DNA from: an uncultured Flavobacteriaceae bacterium
Lineage (GTDB): Bacteria; Bacteroidota; Bacteroidia; Flavobacteriales; Flavobacteriaceae
Length of the DNA: 64,000 bases
Assembly (NCBI GenBank): GCA_947495135.1
Contig: CANLXN010000007.1
Coordinates: 1-64,000 of the forward strand
Direction: 5' to 3'
Within the stretch, counting starts at the first letter, position 1; the number at the start of each line of letters is the position of its first letter. A program made the translations under genes and the position numbers. The notes under the pieces were generated by a model. That model saw only the letters and a program-made list of their open reading frames with translations. It had not been told where the DNA came from and made no database searches. Below, one piece after another: positions 53,320 through 61,820 of the stretch.

Positions 53320-55303
53320 TGATCAATTAAAAATATATGAACGCGCATTAAAAAGAGAACGCTCCGCGCGAAAGCAGGCTGAGAATATTCTTGAACAGAA
53401 AGCGGCCGAGTTGTTTGCTCTTACTCAAGAGTTAACCAAATCCAACACGAAATTAGAAAAACTAGTATTAGAAAAGACCTCTAAGCTGAAGGGAGTCTTT
53501 CACAATATTATTGATGCCTATGTGGTAATGAATCTGAAAGGTGATGTGCTTGAAATGAACCAAGCCGCCAAGGGATTGTTTGGATATGATATTGACATAG
53601 AGCCAATTAATGTTGTAGGGCTTATCTACAAAGCGGACCTTGTTTACGCTATGGAATCTTACAATAAGTTAATTGAGAACGGTTTCTTTACGAATTATCG
53701 AGCAAGAATTTTTGCCAAGGACAAAAAAGTAAAATGGGTGCATATTAATGCTAGTCTCATTTATGATGAAAATAATGAGCCTATTGGAGCTCAAGGGATT
53801 GTTCGAGACGTTACGGAGAACCAGTTAAATGCAACACTTATAGCCGAGCAACAAAAGAAGTTGAGTGCCATTGTGGACTATTCTAGTTTAGGCATTGTTC
53901 TAACACAAAACGGACAAATTATTCAAACCAATAGAAAAGCACAAGAACTTCTTCAATTTACAGAAAGCGAATTGTTAAGGCTGCATGTAAAGGACATTTC
54001 AGTCCAAGAGGATCATTCTATTTCGGACGATTTGATGAATAAAATGAACAATGAAGAATTAGATCATTTTGTTATAAAGAAGCGATACCTGAAAAAAGAC
54101 CAGTCTGAAGTTTGGGCAAAAACCAATGTTGCTGCCGTTAGAAATGAAGACGGCTCTGTCTTATATCAAGTTGCTCTCATCGAAGATATCACCGAGCAGT
54201 TAAAGAATGAAGCAGATCGACAGTTGTTAGTAGACAGTCTTGAAGCTCAAAAGCAGAAATATGGGAATATTATAGCTAATATGAATTTAGGCCTGTTGGA
54301 GGTTAATAATAAGGATGAGGTCCTAATGGTTAACCAGAGCTTCGAGCAGATGTCTGGATATACCGAAGAGGAACTTATTGGAAAAAAGGCGGCATCTATC
54401 TTTTTAATTGAAGATTCGAAAGTGACCCTTGAAAAAGAAAATATCCAAAGGCTGAAAGGGAATTCGAACTCCTACGAAGTGGTGGCGAAAGTGAAATCTG
54501 GAGAAATTAAACACTGGCTTATTAGTGGTGCCCCCAACTATGATATTCATGGAACTGTTGTTGGATCAATAGGAATTCACCTTGATATTACCGAGTTGAA
54601 GAGCCTAGAATTACAAAAGGAGAACCTGTTAAGACGTTTAGAAAAGAGTAATGATGAGTTACAGGAATACGCCCATGTGGTTTCTCACGATTTGAAATCA
54701 CCCTTGCGTAGTATTTACGCCTTGGTTGAATGGATGAAAGAGGATAATGAAGACACTTTCGATGAAGGTACCCTTCAAAATTTGGCGCTTATCGAGACTA
54801 CGTTGGAAAAAATGGAGCAATTAATTTCGGATGTTTTATCATATTCTAGTGTCTCTAGTGACGAAGCTAAAGTAGCGTCTGTTGATGTACATAAATTAAT
54901 TGAAGAAATTAAAAAGACGCACTATTTTCCAGCGCATATTGCTCTTTCTATTAAAACTAAACTGCCAATAATAAATGCGGACCGTGTGAGAATTCAGCAA
55001 TTATTTCAGAATTTAATTAGTAATGCAGTTCGGTATTCAGACAAAGAAGAAGGTATTATCGAAATTGACGCTATTGAAAAAGGGGCGTATGTACAATTTT
55101 CAGTGAAAGATAACGGTATCGGTATTGAAAAAAAATACCATCAGAAGATATTCAAAATGTTTCAATCGCTAAACAAACGAAAAGAATCTACAGGTATAGG
55201 ATTGGCCATAGTTAAAAAAATAGTGGAAAGTCACCACGGTGATATTTGGCTCGAAAGTACACTGGGCGAAGGGACCACATTTTTCTTTACCCTTCGAAAG
55301 TAA
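53312..55303 (+). CDS. Multi-PAS hybrid-free histidine kinase, H-NOX partner
   Basis: The ATG at 53312 gives 663 residues. No transmembrane segments; a coiled coil occupies about 10-60. Three PAS/PAC modules follow (about 60-170, 182-295, 312-430). HisKA holds the phospho-acceptor H459 in VVSHDLKSPLRS, and HATPase_c has NLISNAVRY, VKDNGIGI and GIGLAIVKKIVE. There is no receiver domain. It is cytosolic, as expected for a kinase controlled by the soluble H-NOX protein. Its likely targets are the receiver, Hpt and LytTR proteins in the same operon. Confidence 0.93.
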   Translation: MSDDQLKIYERALKRERSARKQAENILEQKAAELFALTQELTKSNTKLEKLVLEKTSKLKGVFHNIIDAYVVMNLKGDVLEMNQAAKGLFGYDIDIEPINVVGLIYKADLVYAMESYNKLIENGFFTNYRARIFAKDKKVKWVHINASLIYDENNEPIGAQGIVRDVTENQLNATLIAEQQKKLSAIVDYSSLGIVLTQNGQIIQTNRKAQELLQFTESELLRLHVKDISVQEDHSISDDLMNKMNNEELDHFVIKKRYLKKDQSEVWAKTNVAAVRNEDGSVLYQVALIEDITEQLKNEADRQLLVDSLEAQKQKYGNIIANMNLGLLEVNNKDEVLMVNQSFEQMSGYTEEELIGKKAASIFLIEDSKVTLEKENIQRLKGNSNSYEVVAKVKSGEIKHWLISGAPNYDIHGTVVGSIGIHLDITELKSLELQKENLLRRLEKSNDELQEYAHVVSHDLKSPLRSIYALVEWMKEDNEDTFDEGTLQNLALIETTLEKMEQLISDVLSYSSVSSDEAKVASVDVHKLIEEIKKTHYFPAHIALSIKTKLPIINADRVRIQQLFQNLISNAVRYSDKEEGIIEIDAIEKGAYVQFSVKDNGIGIEKKYHQKIFKMFQSLNKRKESTGIGLAIVKKIVESHHGDIWLESTLGEGTTFFFTLRK

Positions 55304-55390
55304 ATAGCAATTTGAGCGTATCCGTTAGCAGGTCTGAAAGAACGGTAAGGTGAAATTATACTTTTTATTTACCTTGCGTAAAATTTATGG

Positions 55391-55708
55391 ATGGAACAAC
55401 CTAATCTTTCTTATATTGAAGAACTGTCTGGCGGTGATCAAAGTTTTAAGAAAAAATTGATCGACATTGTTAAACAAGAACTTCCCCATGAAATTTCGGA
55501 ATATAACACCCATGTTAAAGCAGGTCTTTTTGACCTAGCGGCAGAGAATGTACATAAATTAAAACATAAAATTAGTATTTTAGGGTTAGAGCAAGCGTAC
55601 TATTTGGCGGTAGATTATGAAGAAGACCTAAAGAACAAGAAGATGGAGAAGCAAGTCGAATTTGAAAAAATCCTTTCGCAAATGTCTCTATTCATTGAAC
55701 AACTATAA
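55391..55708 (+). CDS. Hpt-domain phosphotransfer protein
   Basis: The protein has 105 residues, helical, with the Hpt phospho-acceptor H55 in ENVHKLKHKISILGL; the usual Gly after LK is replaced by His59. Acidic residues near the C-terminus (DYEEDLKNKKME) fit the second helix pair of Hpt folds. It starts 87 bp after the kinase and 11 bp before the LytTR regulator. It should relay phosphate between the kinase-receiver pair and the LytTR regulator. Confidence 0.88.
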   Translation: MEQPNLSYIEELSGGDQSFKKKLIDIVKQELPHEISEYNTHVKAGLFDLAAENVHKLKHKISILGLEQAYYLAVDYEEDLKNKKMEKQVEFEKILSQMSLFIEQL

Positions 55709-55719
55709 TTATTGAGTCT

Positions 55720-56442
55720 ATGAAATGTATCATTATTGATGATGAAGCAACTGCAAGAGCGATTATAGCTCATTTGTGTTCTAGTGTTGATGGACTAGAA
55801 GTCCTTGAAGAGTTTCCGAATGCTATTCAGGCTATAAAATTTCTGAATAAAAACAACGTAGACCTTATATTCTTAGATATCCACATGCCAGATTTTACGG
55901 GATTCGATTTTATAGATACCCTTAAAAACCCTCCAAAAGTAGTACTAACAACTTCCGACAAGAATCTAGCATTTGAAGCTTTTGAATACGATTGTATAGT
56001 AGATTACCTCTTGAAGCCCGTAACCCTGCCTCGTTTTTTGAAGGCGATTCAGAAAGTGGAGAGTACCGCAGTTCCCGTTCCTGTTATGGAAGTAGCAAAA
56101 AAAGATGGAGCTAAGGAGGATAACCTTCCGCAGAAGGAACTCTATGTAAATATAGACAGAAGATTAATCAAGATAGATTTCGAGCGTATTTATCTCATAG
56201 AAGCAAAAGGGGATTATATTTTAATAAAGACAGACGATAAAAACTATACGGTTCATTCAACATTAAAAAAGATTGAAGAAAAGCTTCCAGATAGCTTGTT
56301 CCTAAAAGTTCACAGATCCTACATTATTAATATCAAGAAGATTATTGATATAGAAGACAATAGTGTTTTAATAGAACGAGACGTTATACCAATTAGTCGC
56401 TCAAATAGATCTGAACTAATGAAACGCCTAAACTTACTATAA
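55720..56442 (+). CDS. LytTR-family response regulator
   Basis: The protein has 240 residues. The receiver domain has D53 in LIFLDIHMP, with T in LTTSDKN and K in LLKPVTL. The C-terminal LytTR DNA-binding domain has the typical segments RRLIKIDFERIYLIEAKGDY and FLKVHRSYIINIKKI. LytTR regulators bind two short direct repeats about 21-22 bp apart, and pairs of 12-mers with exactly that spacing lie at 52251, 58709 and 60525. The 3' end overlaps the convergent TPR/barrel gene by 6 bp. Confidence 0.94.
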   Translation: MKCIIIDDEATARAIIAHLCSSVDGLEVLEEFPNAIQAIKFLNKNNVDLIFLDIHMPDFTGFDFIDTLKNPPKVVLTTSDKNLAFEAFEYDCIVDYLLKPVTLPRFLKAIQKVESTAVPVPVMEVAKKDGAKEDNLPQKELYVNIDRRLIKIDFERIYLIEAKGDYILIKTDDKNYTVHSTLKKIEEKLPDSLFLKVHRSYIINIKKIIDIEDNSVLIERDVIPISRSNRSELMKRLNLL

Positions 56443-58467
56443 TTTCTTAAACAAAGGGAGTTTGGAGAGTTGCCAATTCAATTGAATTCCTACCTCTGCA
56501 TATTCAAATCCTGTTGCCGTGGCTGAAGCTATATTACTGTATTTTGCGTAAGCAGAAGCTCGTAAACGCTCCGTAACCGAATATCCAACCTTTGCTTCAA
56601 TTCTGAAGAGTGATGTGCTAGGATCGTTTTCCAAGTATTGTAATCCTGCAGCGGCGTTCAAATTGTAGTTTAATTTACCTTTGTTGCCGGAAATTTCAGC
56701 AAATACTTCAATGGCTTGATATTTACTCGGACTAAAATATAACGCGGGTTCCTGATTTTTGTACGATAAGTATTGATAATTCACTCCACCTTTTATGATG
56801 GGGCGTTTTCCAAAATTGTAATACAGGGACGTGAACAATAAATCTCTCGAGTTTTTGTCGGTTTGCATGGTGTGCGTGTATCCAGTGTACCAGCCAAGGC
56901 CGATATTGGTTCCCATATTGTAGTTCACAGTAAAGTTGTTCATGAAGATTTGCTCGTCGATTAAGGCAGCATTGAAATTTTGTAAGTTTCTGCTATAACC
57001 TACTTCTAAATACTGCAATGGAAGTGGCCTAGATTTAATAAAGACAGATCCGTTAACATCCTGAAAATTGTTGGACGGAGCAGTCGCTTTAATAAATCCA
57101 ACTTGACTGCAGATCCAGGTGTTATTTAGCAACCTGTAGTCCAAACCTAAACTAGCGTTGGTATTATAAGCCATTTGCTTGCTTAACTTGTTTTCTGTTG
57201 TTCTGTATCCATATCCTACGGTGGATACCAATCTATGTGAAAAAGGAATTCTTGCGGTGACGCTTATTCCCTGTGCTTCATTTTTACCATTGTCTGCCGT
57301 ATACATCGCGCGAGTCTCTACCGTAGGAGATAGGCTGTTTTGAATTTCTTTGATTAGTTTTTTAGCATCTCCCTGATTGGGATAAAATTTTAAAGTCTTT
57401 TCGGCGAAATATAAAGCCTGCTGTAGGTTTCCTTGTCCTTTGTAGGCGTTTGCAATTCCTAAATTTCCATCAAAAGACATACTGTCTTTTGCTAATATAT
57501 TTTGATAAACGCCAATGCTTTTTTTCAGTTGTCCACTGTACATACCAAGTGTTGCTTTCAGTCTTAGTACAAATTCCTCATTTGGGAAGCGACCTTCTAA
57601 TAAGACGATTTCTTTTTTTACTTCTGAAATTTTACCATTCCACAATAGTGCCTGAATGTGCCGTTCGTTTACTCGAATTACGTCCGTTCTTTCTGGCTTA
57701 TTCGATATAAGTTGTAAAGCTTCCTTGGCATAACTCAGCGCCTTTTTTTCATCATGCCTTTTATGAGCGATTAACGAAAGACCAGTAAGCATAGAAATAC
57801 GGTCTTTCAGTTGTAAGGTATTTTTTTCTGCTTCCTCTAGATCGTTTCGTAACAATTGAATATTGATGATGGATTGTTGTGTATCGAAGTCGTTTGGGAA
57901 ATAGGTGAAATTTTCAACTAAAATTGTAAGAGCCATTTCGGACTGTTCTTGTTCCACTAATTGAGCGGCCTTCCCTAATCGCATATATTTTTGAGAGATT
58001 AAAGCGCTTTTGTTTCCAGGAGAAACGAGTAGTGCTTTATTAATTAGTGAAAGCGCTGCATCGTATTCTTTTAAATTAGACAAGGTGTTGGCATATCCCA
58101 ATAAAGCAGCAAAGTCCTGAGGGTTCTTTTTTACTAATTCTTCATAATGTGTTTTTGCCTGTGCATATTCTTTGTTCCATAACAGTGCTTCAGCATAATT
58201 GAGTTCAATCTCAAAATTGGATGGAAAGTCAATAAGTAAGTCAGTAAATAGCTCCTTTGCTTTTTCTGGATTCCCAGCGAGTCCAATTGCTCTCCCTAAA
58301 CAAAGACGTCCTGTTTTGTTTGTAGGAAATTCTTTTACAATTCCCTCAAAGAATATAGTCGCTTCTTCATAAGCGCCTTTTTCTAGATAGTTAAATCCAG
58401 TTTGCATGTCTTGTCCTTGACAAAACGAATAGGTGATTAATAATAGGAATGTGATACAATTTCTCAT
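56437..58467 (-). CDS. TPR / outer-membrane beta-barrel protein (YaiO- or PelB-like architecture)
   Basis: The ATG at 58467 gives 676 residues with signal peptide (MRNCITFLLLITYSFCQGQ). Residues about 20-400 form about ten TPR units (NYAEALLWNKEYAQAKTHYE; SLINKALLVSPGNKSALISQ). Residues about 405-676 are barrel strands of the YaiO/OM-barrel kind, ending in EVGIQLNWQLSKLPLFKKL. TPR-plus-barrel proteins such as PgaA, BcsC and PelB export exopolysaccharides across the outer membrane. The neighbouring flippase, GT and hydrolase support an exporter role, but no synthase is in view. Confidence 0.85.
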   Translation of the reverse strand: MRNCITFLLLITYSFCQGQDMQTGFNYLEKGAYEEATIFFEGIVKEFPTNKTGRLCLGRAIGLAGNPEKAKELFTDLLIDFPSNFEIELNYAEALLWNKEYAQAKTHYEELVKKNPQDFAALLGYANTLSNLKEYDAALSLINKALLVSPGNKSALISQKYMRLGKAAQLVEQEQSEMALTILVENFTYFPNDFDTQQSIINIQLLRNDLEEAEKNTLQLKDRISMLTGLSLIAHKRHDEKKALSYAKEALQLISNKPERTDVIRVNERHIQALLWNGKISEVKKEIVLLEGRFPNEEFVLRLKATLGMYSGQLKKSIGVYQNILAKDSMSFDGNLGIANAYKGQGNLQQALYFAEKTLKFYPNQGDAKKLIKEIQNSLSPTVETRAMYTADNGKNEAQGISVTARIPFSHRLVSTVGYGYRTTENKLSKQMAYNTNASLGLDYRLLNNTWICSQVGFIKATAPSNNFQDVNGSVFIKSRPLPLQYLEVGYSRNLQNFNAALIDEQIFMNNFTVNYNMGTNIGLGWYTGYTHTMQTDKNSRDLLFTSLYYNFGKRPIIKGGVNYQYLSYKNQEPALYFSPSKYQAIEVFAEISGNKGKLNYNLNAAAGLQYLENDPSTSLFRIEAKVGYSVTERLRASAYAKYSNIASATATGFEYAEVGIQLNWQLSKLPLFKKL

Positions 58468-58510
58468 CGTGTAAATTTTATAAGTGCAAGTTAGAAGCAC
58501 TTACCTCTAT

Positions 58511-58543
58511 TTTAATCCACACTCGGCTGCCATTCGTCGAAGG
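58511..58543. promoter_or_regulatory. Site B: weaker 21-bp-phased repeat upstream of the TPR/barrel gene
   Basis: TTTAATCCACAC (58511-58522) and ATTCGTCGAAGG (58532-58543) are spaced 21 bp and resemble the halves of sites A and C (CACAC or GTCGA cores). No TANNTTTG box lies at the right distance on the plus strand. On the minus strand TAACTTG (58487-58493) lies 17 bp from the proximal half. It could serve the divergent TPR/barrel gene. The match is weaker than the other sites. Confidence 0.35.
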
Positions 58544-58708
58544 TAAATTGCATCTCACAGTCGTATTGAATGATCGGGCGTCAATTGAGAGCCCATTGGA
58601 AGTTAAAACCGATCGAAATGGGTTGAATAAATGAGCTATCTAAGTGCAGATTGAATAGGTTCTGGTAATAAAATAGTGCAAGATTTGTCTTAAAGTAGGA
58701 TTCTCGCC

Positions 58709-58776
58709 ATCCACCGACACTAAAATTCCATTCGTCGATTTTCAAGAAATGTTTTTAGTGTCTTCAGTGATATTTG
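58709..58776 (+). promoter_or_regulatory. Site C: phased direct repeat and promoter of the STAS-flippase operon
   Basis: ATCCACCGACAC (58709-58720) and ATTCGTCGATTT (58730-58741) are 21 bp apart and share the CGA core with site A. A -7-like GATATTTG lies at 58769-58776, 27 nt after the second copy. A 42-codon ORF starts 27 bp later. The remainder of the 58468-58803 gap holds site B and no other feature I could support. Confidence 0.6.
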
Positions 58777-58803
58777 TATCATCAAAACAATAAAACAGTT
58801 ATT

Positions 58804-58932
58804 ATGAGACTAATTAAAACGGCAGATCACAACTACATGAGAGTGATCTATAAAACGAATACGAAGGAAGCGTCACCAACATTAATGATAGTTCATAACA
58901 TTGCGAGACCTCAATTAAGGGTAATCAATTAG
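58804..58932 (+). CDS. Small ORF, 42 residues, first in the STAS-flippase operon
   Basis: ATG at 58804 to TAG at 58932. The product is basic and soluble-looking, starting MRLIKTADHNYMRVIYKTNT and ending RPQLRVIN, with no signal or membrane helix. It lies just downstream of the site C promoter and 21 bp before the STAS gene, so it would be the first translated frame of the operon. It matches nothing I recognise. It may be a real small protein or a leader peptide. Confidence 0.5.
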   Translation: MRLIKTADHNYMRVIYKTNTKEASPTLMIVHNIARPQLRVIN

Positions 58933-58953
58933 TTCTATTAAAAATCATATAAC

Positions 58954-59247
58954 ATGGCATTAGAAATTAAAAAAACAGAAAATGTATTCTTCTTAAAAGG
59001 GAGACTAAACGCAAATCAGGTATTTCAAATTAGAGCATTCTTTGAAACAAAACTGAAAGAGGAAGGACAGGTAACTATAAGTCTTGCCGGATTAGATGAT
59101 CTGGACCTATCTGGCGCAATGATGTTCAAACACCTAAAAGATTATGCGTTTCAAATTAATAAATCGATAATGGTATATGCTGGAGAGAATAGAAAAATTC
59201 TAGGACCATTTGCCGTCATGGAGGATTCTAATGTTCTGGCAGCTTAA
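58954..59247 (+). CDS. STAS-domain protein (anti-anti-sigma-like)
   Basis: The protein has 97 residues and is a single STAS domain: strand LEIKKTENVFFLKGRLNANQ, then ISLAGLDDLDLSGAMMFKHL, where the serine of DLSGA takes the place of the phosphorylated Ser in classical DSSG motifs, and the final strand KSIMVYAGENRKILGPF. Such proteins act in partner switching with kinases or anti-sigma factors. No such partner gene is adjacent. Its place directly before a flippase suggests control of polysaccharide assembly after translation. That role is inference. Confidence 0.8.
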   Translation: MALEIKKTENVFFLKGRLNANQVFQIRAFFETKLKEEGQVTISLAGLDDLDLSGAMMFKHLKDYAFQINKSIMVYAGENRKILGPFAVMEDSNVLAA

Positions 59248-59258
59248 TAATTAAACAG

Positions 59259-60518
59259 ATGGTATTATTTAGAAATATTCAACGCGCACTTCGCCCGGAA
59301 CAAATCTTTATGATGAGTGGTCTAGTGGTTAATGGAGGAAATTACCTTTATAACCTGATATTGGGTAGAGTCTTAGGGCCAGCTCAATTTGCTGATGCGG
59401 CTATTTTAATAACATTTCTATTGGTGCTGTCTTTTGTGGCGATGACCTTCCAGTTGGCGGTGGCTAAGTTTACTGCAGAATTTGAACAGACGAAATTGGA
59501 GTCATTTATTCAGAAGTCGTTTAAACAAGCTTTGCTGGTTGGATTCGTTCTAGGAGCCGCTATCGTTTTGTTTTCGAGAGAATTGCAACAATTGTTCAAT
59601 ACTCAATCCAATTATATGTTTGTTATTTTCGGTTTGGCCATTCCTCTTTATTTCATCATGAGTGTAAATCGTGGAAGACTGCAAGGGCAACAGGATTTTG
59701 TTGAGTTGTCCACTACCTATCAATCCGAAATGTGGAGTAGATTAGGAATTACGTTTGCACTTATTTTCTTACTTCAAATGCCTTCGACTATTGCAGTTGC
59801 TACGGGTGTTGCCTTGTCTTTTGTAATTGGCCTATTTCCGATGAAGAAAATTTCAGTTAAACCCATAAAAGTTCCTTCTTTTACAGACCAAGAAGCTAAG
59901 CGAATTAGAACGTTTTTCATATTGACTGCCTGTTACGAGTGTACCCAAATTATTTGTAACAATAGTGATATACTTTTGGTGAAGCATTTCTTCGAGAGTG
60001 CAAATGCAGGACTATATGCGTCCATGGCTTTAATTGGTCGTGTAGTGTATTTCGTTACTTGGATGTTTGTAATGTTGCTTCTCCCAAAGGTTATTGAAAA
60101 AAGAAAACAAGGTTTGGAAACCTCTCCAGTTCTGCGCAAGTATTTGGGCTATATCGTTTTACTTTCTGCCGGGATCGTTCTTTTTACCTTTTTATTTCCA
60201 AGTTTTACGGTCACTGTTTTGTTTGGAGAAGCCTACTTATCGATTGGCCCCTTGTTGGGTTGGTATGCATTAGCAACGGCGCTCTTCGCTATATCGAACG
60301 TTTACACCTATTATTTTTTATCACTAGACAAGTATCTGCCGATTGTCTTTTCAGGTGTTTTTGGGTTAACTCAAATAGGTCTAATCATCATTTTTCACTC
60401 TAGTCTACTCGAGGTGGTGATTATGCAGGTAATTGCCATGGCAGCTTTGCTAGCAGCGCAGTTTGCATATTATCAATTTACATTAAAAAAAGGGACTTCG
60501 ATCGCTTATCTAAAGTAA
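59259..60518 (+). CDS. Oligosaccharide flippase / MOP-family membrane protein
   Basis: The protein has 419 residues with about twelve transmembrane helices, in the polysaccharide-transport branch of the MOP superfamily. The opening IFMMSGLVVNGGNYLYNLIL followed by LGPAQFADAAILITFLLVLS is typical of Wzx-like proteins, and PelG belongs to the same wide superfamily. It probably moves a lipid-linked or nascent glycan across the inner membrane. It follows the STAS gene by 11 bp. Confidence 0.88.
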   Translation: MVLFRNIQRALRPEQIFMMSGLVVNGGNYLYNLILGRVLGPAQFADAAILITFLLVLSFVAMTFQLAVAKFTAEFEQTKLESFIQKSFKQALLVGFVLGAAIVLFSRELQQLFNTQSNYMFVIFGLAIPLYFIMSVNRGRLQGQQDFVELSTTYQSEMWSRLGITFALIFLLQMPSTIAVATGVALSFVIGLFPMKKISVKPIKVPSFTDQEAKRIRTFFILTACYECTQIICNNSDILLVKHFFESANAGLYASMALIGRVVYFVTWMFVMLLLPKVIEKRKQGLETSPVLRKYLGYIVLLSAGIVLFTFLFPSFTVTVLFGEAYLSIGPLLGWYALATALFAISNVYTYYFLSLDKYLPIVFSGVFGLTQIGLIIIFHSSLLEVVIMQVIAMAALLAAQFAYYQFTLKKGTSIAYLK

Positions 60519-60524
60519 TCTACC

Positions 60525-60592
60525 ATTGGTCGATACTAATGGTCACTCAGGCGATTTGCCTCCACTTTTAAACCCTATTTAGAACATCTTTG
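60525..60592 (+). promoter_or_regulatory. Site D: phased direct repeat and promoter of the GT4 gene
   Basis: ATTGGTCGATAC (60525-60536) and the weaker CTCAGGCGATTT (60546-60557) are 21 bp apart. A -7-like CATCTTTG lies at 60585-60592, again 27 nt after the second copy as at site C. The first copy is also inside a hairpin ACCATT/AATGGT (60522-60543), which might instead serve as a weak terminator of the flippase operon. Confidence 0.55.
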
Positions 60593-60617
60593 TACCAACA
60601 TATTAAATCAAGTAATC

Positions 60618-61820
60618 ATGAAATTAGGAATTGTAACCGCGTATCCCCCGAGTAAAGTAACATTAAACGAATATGCTTATCATTTGGTAAAACATTTTCG
60701 CCAACATAATGAGGTGTCAGAATTAATACTGTACACAGATGTAATGCCTCAGGAAGCAGATCTCGAATTTGAAGAAGACGGTTGTGCCATTACTGTGAAA
60801 CCATGTTGGAAATTCAACGATTACTTCAACTTATTTAAAATAACCAAAGCGATAAAAGAGACCAAGCCCGATGCTGTCCTATATAATCTTCAATTTATGA
60901 AGTTTGGCGACTCAAAGATTCCGGCAGCATTAGGGCTTTTTACTCCTTGGATGACCAAATTAATGCGAATTCCTACCATCATTTTATTGCATAATATCAT
61001 GGAGGCAGTCGATTTAGATTCAGCTGGGTTCACTAAGAATAAATTAAAGGCGAAAGTGTTCAACTTTATAGGTGTCAAGCTTACGGAGGTTATGCTAAAA
61101 GCAGATAGAGTGGCGGTTACTATTAGTAAATATGTAACTACGCTCGAAGGGAAATATTTGGCACGCAACGTGCGTCTCATTCCCCACGGTACTTTTGAAA
61201 TTCCCGAGGAGCCTAGTTATACAAGTGATGAAGGACCATTAAAAATTATGACTTTTGGGAAGTTTGGAACTTATAAGAAAGTGGAAGCACTCATTGAAGC
61301 TGTAGAAATGGTTCGAATTAGAACTAATAGAGATCTTGAGATTGTTATTGCGGGAACAGATAACCCCAATACTCCGGGATATTTAGCGAATGTTCAAAAG
61401 ACGTATTCGCAAGTTCCTAACCTTCGTTTTACAGGTTATGTAGAGGAAGAAGATGTTCCTGCAATTTTTTCTGAAAGCGCAATGGTCGTCTTTCCTTACA
61501 CTTCTACCACGGGTAGTTCGGGTGTTTTACATCAGGCAGGTAGTTACGGAAAGGCAGTCGTAATGCCAGATTTGGGAGACCTTAGTATTTTGGTAAAAGA
61601 GGAAGGGTATAGAGGAGAATTTTTCGATCCAAATTCTGTGAGGAGTTTATCGAAGGCAATTGAGAAGTTGGTAGTGAATGAGCAGCATAGAATCACAATT
61701 GCAAAAGCAAATTATAAGGCAGCAACAGCATTACCGATGAGCCTGATTGCTGATATGTATGTAAATGCATTTAACGAAATTATTGAGCAAAAAGACACTA
61801 ACAAACTTATGGTCGCCTAG
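60618..61820 (+). CDS. Family 4 glycosyltransferase
   Basis: The protein has 400 residues with a GT-B fold: N-terminal GIVTAYPPSKVTLNEYAYHL, middle RLIPHGTFEIP, and C-terminal TFGKFGTYKKVEALIEAV, LRFTGYVEEEDVPAIF and FPYTSTTGSSGVLHQAGSYG, where the usual EGFG-type donor motif is replaced by a Ser/Gly-rich loop. It has no membrane anchor. It probably adds a sugar during synthesis of the polysaccharide handled by the neighbouring flippase. Its stop codon overlaps the convergent hydrolase stop within CTAG. Confidence 0.9.
   Translation: MKLGIVTAYPPSKVTLNEYAYHLVKHFRQHNEVSELILYTDVMPQEADLEFEEDGCAITVKPCWKFNDYFNLFKITKAIKETKPDAVLYNLQFMKFGDSKIPAALGLFTPWMTKLMRIPTIILLHNIMEAVDLDSAGFTKNKLKAKVFNFIGVKLTEVMLKADRVAVTISKYVTTLEGKYLARNVRLIPHGTFEIPEEPSYTSDEGPLKIMTFGKFGTYKKVEALIEAVEMVRIRTNRDLEIVIAGTDNPNTPGYLANVQKTYSQVPNLRFTGYVEEEDVPAIFSESAMVVFPYTSTTGSSGVLHQAGSYGKAVVMPDLGDLSILVKEEGYRGEFFDPNSVRSLSKAIEKLVVNEQHRITIAKANYKAATALPMSLIADMYVNAFNEIIEQKDTNKLMVA

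Noticed and set aside
58592-58622. CCCATT/AATGGG inverted repeat in the barrel-STAS gap
   Set aside because: Only six base pairs with a 19-nt loop and no T-run or phased partner; likely chance.
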